Positions 1 through 6,377 of a stretch of 9,682 bases of DNA are shown here, piece by piece (position 1 is the first letter of the stretch; each line of letters starts with the position of its first letter). The stretch lies in NCBI GenBank assembly GCA_050942875.1, contig JBMNOD010000108.1, positions 1 to 9,682 of the forward strand, read 5' to 3'. This DNA comes from JAAZAI01 sp050942875. Its GTDB lineage: Bacteria > Verrucomicrobiota > Kiritimatiellia > RFP12 > UBA3636. Under the pieces are notes generated by a model, which was not told where the DNA came from, did not search any database, and was given only the letters and a program-made list of their open reading frames with translations. A program made the translations under genes and the position numbers.

Positions 1-176
1 CCCGTCCATTGCAAAAACGCCCGACCCCACGCGAACCCAACCGCCCTCACTCACCCTCGCGCCGCCCGCCCCCAAGCGCGGCGCGCCTCGGCCGGGGGTT
101 CGGGGCAGAGTCCCCGTCCATTGCAAAAACGCCCGACCCCACGCGAACCCAACCGCCCTCACTCACCCTCGCGCCG
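1..176. repeat. Two 64-bp direct repeats at a 112-bp period
   Basis: Positions 1-64 and 113-176 are identical as read: both begin cccgtccattgcaaaaacgc and end in ctcgcgccg. The first copy begins exactly at the window edge, so more units may lie to the left. The 48 bases between them include an 8-bp palindrome GGCGCGCC (80-87) and a small hairpin, CGGGG/CCCCG with loop CAGAGT, at about 101-116. A reading frame runs through the repeat and gives the same Pro/Arg-rich peptide twice, but it looks like low-complexity GC-rich translation and not a protein. The type of element is unknown. Confidence 0.85.
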
Positions 177-423
177 TCGGCCGTCTCAAAACGGCGCGAG
201 CATGGCCCATCGGCTTCTTTTCGCTTTTACCCTCTTCTTGCGGGCAAGGCTCTTGCCCGCAAGCCCGGCCAAGCGCGCTTGCGGCCTGGCCTCTCAGCCG
301 CCTCCCCGCCACCCCCGACGCCCGTCGATTCCCGTCGGCAGCTTCCCAAGCCGCTTCGCACGGCCCTTGTGCAAAAATGTACAGACTTTGGACTTTGGAC
401 TGCGAGCGGCACCGCGTTGCCGC
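177..423. other. Non-coding stretch downstream of tlyA
   Basis: I see no credible gene between the direct repeats and the tlyA stop codon. The stretch holds a nested palindrome hairpin (237-263), a 12-bp palindrome CAAGCGCGCTTG (270-281), a direct repeat of gactttg (384-397) and a stem-loop that overlaps the tlyA stop. Reading frames through it are Pro/Arg/Ser-rich and resemble no family I know. Confidence 0.6.
237..263. repeat. Perfect 12-bp-stem hairpin made of nested palindromes
   Basis: The arm CTTGCGGGCAAG (237-248) is the exact reverse complement of CTTGCCCGCAAG (252-263), with the loop GCT between them. Each arm is itself a near palindrome (CTTGC, two bases, GCAAG), so the site could also extrude two small hairpins. 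A further palindrome, CAAGCGCGCTTG, follows at 270-281. No T-run follows on either strand, so it is not a standard intrinsic terminator. It could be a REP-like element or a transcript-end barrier for the operon to its right; the function is unknown. Confidence 0.8.
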
Positions 424-425
424 TC
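404..425 (-). terminator. Stem-loop overlapping the tlyA stop codon (weak terminator candidate)
   Basis: GAGCGGCA (404-411) and TGCCGCTC (418-425) form a perfect 8-bp stem with a 6-base loop. The stem covers the first two bases of the tlyA stop codon (424-426). On the minus strand it is followed by a purine/pyrimidine-mixed stretch, and a T5 run appears only about 30 bases later, so intrinsic termination is uncertain. It may instead protect the 3' end of the operon transcript. Confidence 0.35.
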
Positions 426-1152
426 ACCCCTTCGTCCACCAGGCGACGTACTCGACGTTGCCTTTGGGGCCGGTGATGGGCGAAACGCAGACGCCGTTCC
501 AAGTCAGGCCGATCGAAAGGCCAAATCCCCGGATCGTCTCCACCACCTCAAGCCGGGTCGCTTCGTCGCGGACCACGCCGCCGCGGCCGACCTTCTCGCG
601 GCCGGCCTCGAACTGGGGCTTGATGAGCGTCACGAGCTGGCTTCCAGGCGCCACGACGTCCGCCATCGGGGGGAGGATGAGGCGGAGCGAAATGAACGAC
701 ACGTCGCAAACGGCGAATTCCGGCCGCCACGGCAGATCGGCGGGCGTCAGGTGGCGGGCGTTGAACTTCTCGATCACCGTCACGCGGGGGTCGGCGCGCA
801 GGCTGGGGTGCAACTGACCGTGCCCGACATCCAGCGCGACCACTTCCGCCGCGCCGTGCTGCAGCAGGCAGTCCGTGAAGCCGCCCGTCGAGGCGCCGAC
901 ATCCAGGCAGCGCAGACCCTCGACATCCAGGCCGAACGCCTCGAAGGCGCCTTCCAGCTTCTCGCCGCCGCGGCTGACGAAGCGATCGGGAGCCAGCAAT
1001 TCGATGCCGACGTCCTCGGGGTACGTGTTGCCCGGCTTCGGGGACGGCACGTCCCGGACGCGAATCTTGCCCCCCAGGACCAGGCGCTGCGCGACGGAGC
1101 GGCTTTCCGCCAGTCCGCGCGCGACAAGCAGGTCGTCGAGGCGGCGCTTCAC
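424..1152 (-). CDS. tlyA: TlyA-family rRNA 2'-O-methyltransferase
   Basis: This 242-residue cytosolic enzyme should 2'-O-methylate cytidines in rRNA; the family modifies C1920 of 23S rRNA and, in some members, C1409 of 16S rRNA. Residues 1-60 form an S4 RNA-binding domain (KRRLDDLLVARGLAESRSVA, then GGKIRV). An FtsJ-like Rossmann methyltransferase follows, with the SAM-binding DVGASTGGFTDCLLQHGA, then ALDVGHGQL, the CDVSFISL motif and the family signature KPQFEAGREKVGRGGVVRD. The GTG start at 1152 is chosen because the S4 domain begins there and an AGAAGG ribosome site lies 7 bases upstream; a longer frame to 1260 would add Arg-rich residues unlike the family. The start overlaps the glycosyltransferase stop by 4 bases (GTGA), so translation is probably coupled. 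Some relatives are annotated as haemolysin A, but the methyltransferase role is better supported. Last gene of the operon. Confidence 0.95.
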   Translation of the reverse strand: MKRRLDDLLVARGLAESRSVAQRLVLGGKIRVRDVPSPKPGNTYPEDVGIELLAPDRFVSRGGEKLEGAFEAFGLDVEGLRCLDVGASTGGFTDCLLQHGAAEVVALDVGHGQLHPSLRADPRVTVIEKFNARHLTPADLPWRPEFAVCDVSFISLRLILPPMADVVAPGSQLVTLIKPQFEAGREKVGRGGVVRDEATRLEVVETIRGFGLSIGLTWNGVCVSPITGPKGNVEYVAWWTKG

Positions 1153-2291
1153 GCCAGCGCCTTCTCGACGCAGGCCGCCAGCCCTTCGTAGAACTGCGCG
1201 GGGCCGAAGCGCTCGGCATGGGCGCGGATGGCCGCGGGATCGAACGTCGCCTCCGCGCACCGGACCACGGCGTCTTCGAGGCTCTCGTGCGTCTGCTCGT
1301 CGAAGAAGACGCCGGTGACGCCGTCCGCCACCGTCTCCAGCGCCCCGCCCTTGGCGTAGGCGACGACGGGGCGTCCGCAGGCCTGGGCTTCGAGGGGGAC
1401 GATGCCGTAGTCCTCCTCCCCCGGGAAGACGAGCAGGCGGCAGTTGCGGTAGAGGTCGAGCACGGCCTCGTCGGAGAGCCGGCCGAGGATTTCCACGCTC
1501 GGCCCGGCGGCGCGACGAAGCGCGGCTTCGCAGCCGCCGGTTCCGACGACCTTCAACGGCCAGCCCTTTTGCGAATACAGCTCCACGGCGAGATCAACGC
1601 GCTTGTAGGGCACGAGGGCGGAGACGATCAAGTCGTAGTCGCCCCGGCAGGCGCCGTCGGGCGACGGGGTGCAGCGGTCGATGTCGACGGCAGGATGGAC
1701 GATTTCCGACGACCGGCCATAGAACCGCTCGATGCGGGACGCGACATGGCGGCTGATCGCGACGAAGAGATCGACCTCCGCCGCCGAGCGGCGGTCCCAA
1801 TGCCGCAGGGCGGCCAGGAGCGGCTTGACGAGCGCGGCCTTGACGGGCGAGCGCCCGAAGTACTCCTCGAAGAACGTCCAGGCGTAGCGCATGGGCGTGA
1901 AGCAGATGCACAGGTGGCGCCCGCCGGCGGGCTTGCGGAAGCTCTTGGCCACGCAATGGCTCGTCGTGATCAGCAGCTTGCCGTCGGGGCGCGGCAGGGA
2001 GCGCGCCGCCAGCGGCATGATCGGCAGCAACATGCGGTAGTGGCGACGGACCCCGGGCAGACGGTTGAGGAACGACGCCTGGACGGGATGCGAGCGGATG
2101 AGTTCCGAGATGGCGGCGGGGTTGTAGATCAGCGTCGAAATCGAGGCGCCGGGGAAGGCGTGGCAGAGGCATTCGAGCACGCGCTCGCCGCCCCGCATGC
2201 CGGTCAGCCAGTCGTGCCCGAGCGCCACGGTCTCGCCATGCGCTGCCGCTGCGAGCGCCTCCGGGCCTGGCATAAGGTCAGTGCGCGGCAT
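1149..2291 (-). CDS. GT4-family glycosyltransferase (WbaZ/mannosyltransferase-like)
   Basis: A 380-residue GT-B enzyme expected to move a sugar, often mannose, from a nucleotide sugar to a lipid-linked glycan at the cytoplasmic face of the membrane. The N-terminal domain starts VALGHDWLTGMRGGERVLE, typical of this subgroup, and contains CFTPMRYAWTFFEEYFG and the VAISRHVASRIERFYGR segment. The C-terminal GT4 domain has VSALVPYKRVDLAV, VVGTGG and the EX7E motif at about E293 and E301 in FPGEEDYGIVPLEAQACGRP. I chose ATG 2291 because AAGGA lies 11 bases upstream; it overlaps the TetR stop by 14 bases. ATG 2273, just after that stop, is possible, and ATG 2369 would overlap too far. No signal peptide is seen. 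Sitting in one operon with a polyprenyl-phosphate sugar transferase, it probably elongates an exopolysaccharide or O-antigen unit. Donor and acceptor cannot be read from sequence. Confidence 0.92.
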   Translation of the reverse strand: MPRTDLMPGPEALAAAAHGETVALGHDWLTGMRGGERVLECLCHAFPGASISTLIYNPAAISELIRSHPVQASFLNRLPGVRRHYRMLLPIMPLAARSLPRPDGKLLITTSHCVAKSFRKPAGGRHLCICFTPMRYAWTFFEEYFGRSPVKAALVKPLLAALRHWDRRSAAEVDLFVAISRHVASRIERFYGRSSEIVHPAVDIDRCTPSPDGACRGDYDLIVSALVPYKRVDLAVELYSQKGWPLKVVGTGGCEAALRRAAGPSVEILGRLSDEAVLDLYRNCRLLVFPGEEDYGIVPLEAQACGRPVVAYAKGGALETVADGVTGVFFDEQTHESLEDAVVRCAEATFDPAAIRAHAERFGPAQFYEGLAACVEKALA

Positions 2292-3015
2292 GGGATGCGG
2301 GATCCTTGGCTGGGGCGCGCAGACGCCGGGCGGCAGGCGGAACGCCGCGAATCGCGCGGATTCCGCCAATGACGAAGGCGCAGATCTCGCGCGCGAAGCG
2401 CTCGGCCTCCTCGGCGCTGGGCTGGTCGTTTTTAAAGAGTTTGCGCCGGGCGCTGCGATGGATGGTGATTGCGCTGAACTGGCTGTGGATCGCGAGAATG
2501 CAGCAGCCCACTTGGAAATCGGTGACGTGGGGGTCCATCATGCGGCGAAGGCGCGCTTCAAGCTCCTGGACGCGTGGAACCAAGTGCTCGGAGAGCACTT
2601 CGTCGGAAACGGGCGAAGGCTCGTTGACTTCGTTGGCGATGAGACGGCGCAGCAGGCCGCTGTTCCCCGTGTCGAACAGGGAGAGCACGCAGACGCGCAG
2701 GTAGTGGTAGAGCCATTCGCGATCCTTGTCGGTGGAGAGATCGACAGCGGCCGACTCCTCGATCGCCTGTTCGAGCGCGTAGTCCCAAACCGCCTTGTAG
2801 AGGCTCTCCTTGCCGCCAAAGTGGTAGTTGACTGCGGCGACATTGGCTCCGGCCGTCCTGCAGATGTCCTGGATGCGGGTGTTGCGGAAGCCCTGCTCGG
2901 CAAACTGGTCGGCGGCGACCTTCAGGAGGCGCAGCCGCGTGTCTTTGCCACTTCGCGTCCCTCCCGCTTTTCTGGAAGCGCGCGTACCGCTGAGCCGGAT
3001 GCGAGCCTTTGCCAT
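2278..3015 (-). CDS. TetR/AcrR-family transcriptional regulator, CecR-like
   Basis: A 245-residue dimeric DNA-binding repressor type. The N-terminal 25 residues are basic (RIRLSGTRASRKAGGTRSGK). The TetR helix-turn-helix follows at about residues 26-72: RLRLLKVAADQFAEQGFRNT, IQDICRTAGANVAAVNYHFG, GKESLYKAV. The phrase GANVAAVNYHFGGKESLY resembles the CecR/YbiH branch (DUF1956 C-terminal domain). The C-terminal half is helical and would bind an unknown ligand. The start is supported by a strong GGGAGG site overlapping the stop codon of the upstream membrane-protein gene (TAGGGAGGG), 12 bases away, so translation is probably coupled. The tail after about residue 220 is basic, Pro/Ala-rich and probably disordered. 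A regulator inside the operon may autoregulate it, but I see no clear operator palindrome near the operon start. Target and ligand are unknown. Confidence 0.93.
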   Translation of the reverse strand: MAKARIRLSGTRASRKAGGTRSGKDTRLRLLKVAADQFAEQGFRNTRIQDICRTAGANVAAVNYHFGGKESLYKAVWDYALEQAIEESAAVDLSTDKDREWLYHYLRVCVLSLFDTGNSGLLRRLIANEVNEPSPVSDEVLSEHLVPRVQELEARLRRMMDPHVTDFQVGCCILAIHSQFSAITIHRSARRKLFKNDQPSAEEAERFAREICAFVIGGIRAIRGVPPAARRLRAPAKDPASHAAH

Positions 3016-3027
3016 CCTCCACCCTCC

Positions 3028-3519
3028 CTAGAGACCGATCAGCCCAAGCAGTCCGCCGTCGCCGCCAACGGCTGCATTGCCGCGGGTGACGACCCCGACA
3101 GCCAAACAGATCCAAATGACGAGCGGGATCAGGCGAACGAGTCCCCAAAACCAACCGCTGCCGCCCGTCTCAATGACCACCTGCCGAATGCCGGCGGCAA
3201 TCGTCCAAACGAGCAGGATGCCAACGATGAACAAATAGGCGGCGATCGTGGCGATGAGTTGGGGAGCGTTTTCGCCATAGTGGATGATGTCCGCCATCGG
3301 CGTGCTCACCGTCCAGCTCGACCAAATCAGGTCGGCGAAGATCAGCAGCACCGTCGCGAAGAAAAACCACCAGCACTTGGTGAAGGCGATGTCCAGATAG
3401 ACCAGAACCGCCTCGAGGACGAGGCAGGCCGCCGCCAGGACGACAAGCGGGATCAGCAGCCTGACCTCCTGCACAATGCCGGAGTAGGCCAGCGCGGTGA
3501 GAACGAGGGGGAAATTCAT
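3028..3519 (-). CDS. Four-helix integral membrane protein, unknown function
   Basis: I do not recognise this 163-residue protein. It shows about four hydrophobic segments: residues 20-42 (VRLLIPLVVLAAACLVLEAV), 48-68 (KCWWFFFATVLLIFADLIW), 86-110 (QLIATIAAYLFIVGILLVW) and 124-145 (WFWGLVRLIPLVIWICLAVG). A Gly-rich tail ends VGGDGGLLGLIGL. No catalytic motif is apparent. It is a real gene because hydrophobicity is organised in helices, its stop overlaps the ribosome site of the TetR gene, and it lies 24 bases after the Nif3 gene. No clear ribosome-binding site precedes ATG 3519; read-through or coupling from Nif3 may supply initiation. It could be a membrane partner of the TetR-regulated function or of envelope synthesis; this is only context. 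Confidence 0.8.
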   Translation of the reverse strand: MNFPLVLTALAYSGIVQEVRLLIPLVVLAAACLVLEAVLVYLDIAFTKCWWFFFATVLLIFADLIWSSWTVSTPMADIIHYGENAPQLIATIAAYLFIVGILLVWTIAAGIRQVVIETGGSGWFWGLVRLIPLVIWICLAVGVVTRGNAAVGGDGGLLGLIGL

Positions 3520-3543
3520 GGCGAACAGTCTAGCGCAAAGCGA

Positions 3544-4308
3544 CTACCAAGGCAAACCGAAATCAATCCACTCGACGGGGAGCGCAAACCGATCCGCCAG
3601 CCAGGCGGCCACGGCGCGGGGGCCGAAGGCCTCCGTGGCGTAGTGGCCGGCCGCGATCATGTTGATCCCGGCGTCCTTGGCGAAATTCCAGGAGGCCAAA
3701 TCAACCTCGCCTGTGATGAAGCAGTCCAGCCCGGCCTCGACGGCCTGGCGCACTTCGCCGGACGCCCCGCCGCTGACGATCCCGACGCTGCGGACGGCCG
3801 GCTTCCCGAACGGCAGCGCGTGGAAGCCGCCGCCCGGCGTCAGGGTCCGCACCCTGCCACCGAGCGCCTCGAAGCCCAGCGGCTCGGGCAAATCGCCGCG
3901 GACGCCGATGACGTTCCCGTGCCAGGTGAAGCAGGGGGCGGTCTCCACCAGCCCGATCGCGGCGGCGAGGCGCGCGTTGTTGCCGAGCGTGGGGTGCGCG
4001 TCGAGCGGCAGATGCGCCGCATAGAGCGCCATGTCGTTTTCAATCAGGAACGAGACGATGCGGTATTCCAGCCCCGTGATCCGGGCGAGCGAATCGCCCC
4101 AGCTGATCCCATGGTGTACGAAGCAGAAGTCCGCGCCCTTCGCCTTCGCGGCCCGGAGGAAGTCGAGCGAGGCGTCCACGCCGCAGCAGATGCGCGAGAC
4201 CCCCCCGCGGTTGGCGACCTGCAAGCCGTTGTGCGAGACATCGTCGAACGCGTCGAGCCGCAGCTCGGCGTCGAGGGCCTTCACGATGGCGTCGAGCGGG
4301 ATCGGCAT
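3544..4308 (-). CDS. Nif3-like dinuclear metal centre protein
   Basis: A 254-residue protein of the Nif3/YbgI/DUF34 family, cytosolic and usually a ring of subunits each holding two metal ions. Its cellular reaction is unsettled; the database name GTP cyclohydrolase I type 2 is weakly supported. The start MPIPLDAIVKAL and SHNGLQV match the family N-terminus. Metal ligands are visible in FCFVHHGISW, in HLPLDAHPTLGNN and in the C-terminal GHYATEAFG. SGGASGEVRQAVEAGLDCFI and TGEVDL are also family signatures. The length matches the short form without the PII-like insert domain. ATG 4308 follows the DUF212 stop by two bases, with GGAG about 7 bases upstream. The same frame stays open for a further 1.9 kb upstream but that part is an out-of-frame shadow of two other genes. 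No functional link with polysaccharide synthesis is known. Confidence 0.94.
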   Translation of the reverse strand: MPIPLDAIVKALDAELRLDAFDDVSHNGLQVANRGGVSRICCGVDASLDFLRAAKAKGADFCFVHHGISWGDSLARITGLEYRIVSFLIENDMALYAAHLPLDAHPTLGNNARLAAAIGLVETAPCFTWHGNVIGVRGDLPEPLGFEALGGRVRTLTPGGGFHALPFGKPAVRSVGIVSGGASGEVRQAVEAGLDCFITGEVDLASWNFAKDAGINMIAAGHYATEAFGPRAVAAWLADRFALPVEWIDFGLPW

Positions 4309-4310
4309 GG

Positions 4311-4799
4311 CTAGGCTCCGTTCAGGCGGTTGATCCAAAGGACGCACGCCGTCGCGCTGAAGGCAATGCCGAGAAGCATGCCCATGAACACTTCGAAGCG
4401 CGTGTGGCCGAGCAGCTCCTTGAGGCGTTGCTTGTTGCGAAGGCGCCGTCCCTTGAAGATTTCGCGGACGATCTCGTTGAGCAGCGCGGCCTGCAAGCCG
4501 GCCGCGCGGCGAACCGTCGAGGCGTCGAACATCGTGATGACCGCATACGTCGTCGCCAGCGCGAAAATCGGGGAGCCGAACCCCTCCGTGAGGCCGATCG
4601 AGGTGGCGAGGCCGGAGACGGTGGCCGAATGCGCGCTGGGCATCCCGCCGGTGCTCTTCAAATAGCGCAGATCCACGCTGCGGGTCTTGATGAAGGCGAT
4701 GGCCATCTTGGTGCACTGGGCAAGGCACCACGAGAAGAAGGCGCAGAAAAACCAGAGGTTGGTTGAAAAGCCTTTGACGCTTTGGATTTCCATTGACAT
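4311..4799 (-). CDS. Divergent PAP2 family (DUF212, YuiD-like) membrane protein
   Basis: A 162-residue integral membrane protein of the divergent PAP2 group, related to lipid-phosphate phosphatases. Hydrophobic segments lie near residues 13-30, 66-90 and 138-156. The conserved block GGMPSAHSATVSGLATSIG (about residues 51-69) carries the Ser-Ala-His of the PAP2 signature. MFDASTVRRAAGLQAALLN and LKELLGHTRFEVFMGMLLGI complete the family pattern. Activity on undecaprenyl pyrophosphate or a similar lipid would fit next to a polyprenyl-phosphate sugar transferase, but activity of this subfamily is poorly established. Two starts are possible, ATG 4799 and ATG 4793 (MSMEIQ). A weak GGAAA lies well placed only for the second. 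The gene starts 18 bases after the sugar transferase stop. Confidence 0.93.
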   Translation of the reverse strand: MSMEIQSVKGFSTNLWFFCAFFSWCLAQCTKMAIAFIKTRSVDLRYLKSTGGMPSAHSATVSGLATSIGLTEGFGSPIFALATTYAVITMFDASTVRRAAGLQAALLNEIVREIFKGRRLRNKQRLKELLGHTRFEVFMGMLLGIAFSATACVLWINRLNGA

Positions 4800-4817
4800 T
4801 TTCCGTTTTAACCCAAC

Positions 4818-6248
4818 TCAGTAGGCGTTGTTCATGGCGAAGAGCGTCCTGAGGAGGATTTTCACATCCAGGGCGAGCGACCAGTTCTCCAAGTACCAGA
4901 GGTCGTACCGCAGACGATCTTCGATCGAGGTGTTGCCGCGAAGCCCGTGGATTTGGGCCCAGCCGGTGATGCCGGGGCGGCAGACGTGGCGGCGCATGTA
5001 GTGGGCGATGTCGGACGCGAACTGCTCGACGAACTCGGGGCGCTCGGGGCGCGGCCCCACGAGGCTCATGTCGCCCTTGACCACGTTCCAGAACTGCGGC
5101 AGCTCGTCGATGTTGTGCGACCGCATCCAGACGCCGATCCGCGTCCGGCGCGGATCGTCCTCCGCCGCGAAGACGGCGCCCGTCTCGCGCTCCGCGTCCA
5201 CCCGCATCGAGCGCAGCTTGTAGATCACGAACGACTTGCCGCCGTAGCCGCAGCGCGTCTGGGTGTAGAACACGGGGCCCTTCGACTCGCGCTTGATGAG
5301 CACCGCCATCACCGCGATGATCGGCGCGGAGACGATCAACCCCACAATGCCCCCGAGGATGTCCTCCAGGCGCTTGACCACCCGGTTGCCGAGCTTGTCG
5401 AGCGGACGGCGCTTGAGCCCCAGCAGGGGGATGTCGTCCACCGTCTCGACCTCGACGGACGAGGTCATGATCAGGAACATGTCCGGCACGAGGTTGAAGC
5501 GGATCATCCGCCGCTCGCTCTCCGTGGCGATCTCCGCCAGCCGGCGCCGCCGGATGTCGGGCGTGGTGACGATGACCTGGACGATGTTCGGCGTCTCGTC
5601 GAGGATGCGCTCGAAGTCGGAGACGTCGCCCAGCACGCTCTCCGCGGGAATGGAGGCGTCCGGCTTCTCGTTCGGATGCGCCGTCAGGACGCCGCTGACG
5701 TTGACGCGCAGCCGCGGATCGCGCCGGTAGCAGCGCATGAGGTGCGCCGCCGTGGCGTCGACCCCGATGATGAGCAGGCCGTGGGTGGCGACCGCGCGGC
5801 GCGCCGCGCGGATCTCCAGACGGAAGATCACCGCCCGCTGCACAATCAGCAGCAGCGAAAAGCACGGGAAGAAGACGAGCACCACGCCGGCCGACACGTT
5901 GTAGTAGTTCTTCGCGACGGCGAGGATGACGAGCATCGAGATCGTGACGAGCCCCGCCCCGCGCAGGAGACGCGGGATTTTCGACAGGAAGGTGCCGCGC
6001 TGCGGCCGCTTGTAGAGCTTCAGCCTGCGCAGCATGATGTAGGCCAGAACGACGCCCGCGATCGCCAGCGGCAGATGCCGGGCATAGACATCGTCGGGGC
6101 GCCCGAAGCGAACCTGGAACCAGCTGTCGTGGAACCAGCCGCTGTCGAAACGAATCCAGACCGCCAGAAACACCGCCACCAGCGCGCACAACCCGTCCGC
6201 CAGCACGGCGATGACGGAATTGTAGGCATCTGCAAGGGATTTTGACAT
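4818..6248 (-). CDS. Polyprenyl-phosphate sugar phosphotransferase (exopolysaccharide initiation)
   Basis: A 476-residue inner-membrane enzyme that should transfer a sugar-1-phosphate from a nucleotide sugar to undecaprenyl phosphate, the first step of exopolysaccharide or O-antigen synthesis (WcaJ/WbaP-like full-length type). It has about four N-terminal membrane helices (residues 10-33, 58-75, 95-113, 118-140), then a Rossmann-like domain (HGLLIIGVDATAAHLM, GDVSDFERIL), then a fifth hydrophobic segment (LGGIVGLIVSAPIIAVMAVL). The C-terminal catalytic domain has KGPVFYTQTRCG, YKLRSMRVDAE, DELPQ at about 381-385, NVVKGDMSLVGPRPERPE with GPRP at about 398-401, RPGITGWAQIHGLRGNTS and DLWYLENWSLALDVKILLRT. 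ATG 6248 fits the family start although no clear ribosome site precedes it; GTG 6320 is an alternative. It opens the seven-gene run. The sugar used cannot be told from sequence. Confidence 0.95.
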   Translation of the reverse strand: MSKSLADAYNSVIAVLADGLCALVAVFLAVWIRFDSGWFHDSWFQVRFGRPDDVYARHLPLAIAGVVLAYIMLRRLKLYKRPQRGTFLSKIPRLLRGAGLVTISMLVILAVAKNYYNVSAGVVLVFFPCFSLLLIVQRAVIFRLEIRAARRAVATHGLLIIGVDATAAHLMRCYRRDPRLRVNVSGVLTAHPNEKPDASIPAESVLGDVSDFERILDETPNIVQVIVTTPDIRRRRLAEIATESERRMIRFNLVPDMFLIMTSSVEVETVDDIPLLGLKRRPLDKLGNRVVKRLEDILGGIVGLIVSAPIIAVMAVLIKRESKGPVFYTQTRCGYGGKSFVIYKLRSMRVDAERETGAVFAAEDDPRRTRIGVWMRSHNIDELPQFWNVVKGDMSLVGPRPERPEFVEQFASDIAHYMRRHVCRPGITGWAQIHGLRGNTSIEDRLRYDLWYLENWSLALDVKILLRTLFAMNNAY

Positions 6249-6377
6249 GGCAGGCAGGGTGTCGAACCAGATGTGTGACGTTGAACGACTGGCAGGACCG
6301 ACAAGATTGCAGGGAAGCACCTAGATCATGTCATGTCCATCGTGGAACCGTGTCCAGAAAAAAGAAAGGACGGCGGA
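6249..6377. other. Intergenic gap, probable operon leader
   Basis: These 129 bases separate the TPR gene from the sugar transferase gene. Just after the TPR stop the minus strand has a pyrimidine tract CTTTCTTTTTTCT flanked by GTCC and GGAC, but no stable stem precedes it, so I do not call a terminator. A repeated catgtc lies at 6328-6338. I see no convincing promoter; the downstream genes might be read through from the TPR gene. Confidence 0.4.

Noticed and set aside
1218..2372. A 384-codon plus-strand frame
   Set aside because: Antisense to the GT4 glycosyltransferase and Glu/Asp/Arg-rich; a codon-position shadow.
2197..4314. A 705-codon plus-strand frame
   Set aside because: It lies antisense to TetR, the membrane protein and Nif3, which all show clear families or organised helices. 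Its Asp/Arg/Gly/Gln-rich makeup is typical of a GC-rich shadow.
4309..6189. An 881-codon minus-strand frame that continues upstream of Nif3
   Set aside because: Only the last 254 codons are Nif3. The rest overlaps the DUF212 and sugar transferase genes in another frame and is Arg/Ala/Pro-rich without family motifs, so I do not call a fusion.
4947..6245. A 432-codon plus-strand frame
   Set aside because: Antisense to the well-supported sugar transferase; His/Asp/Arg-rich with no motif.
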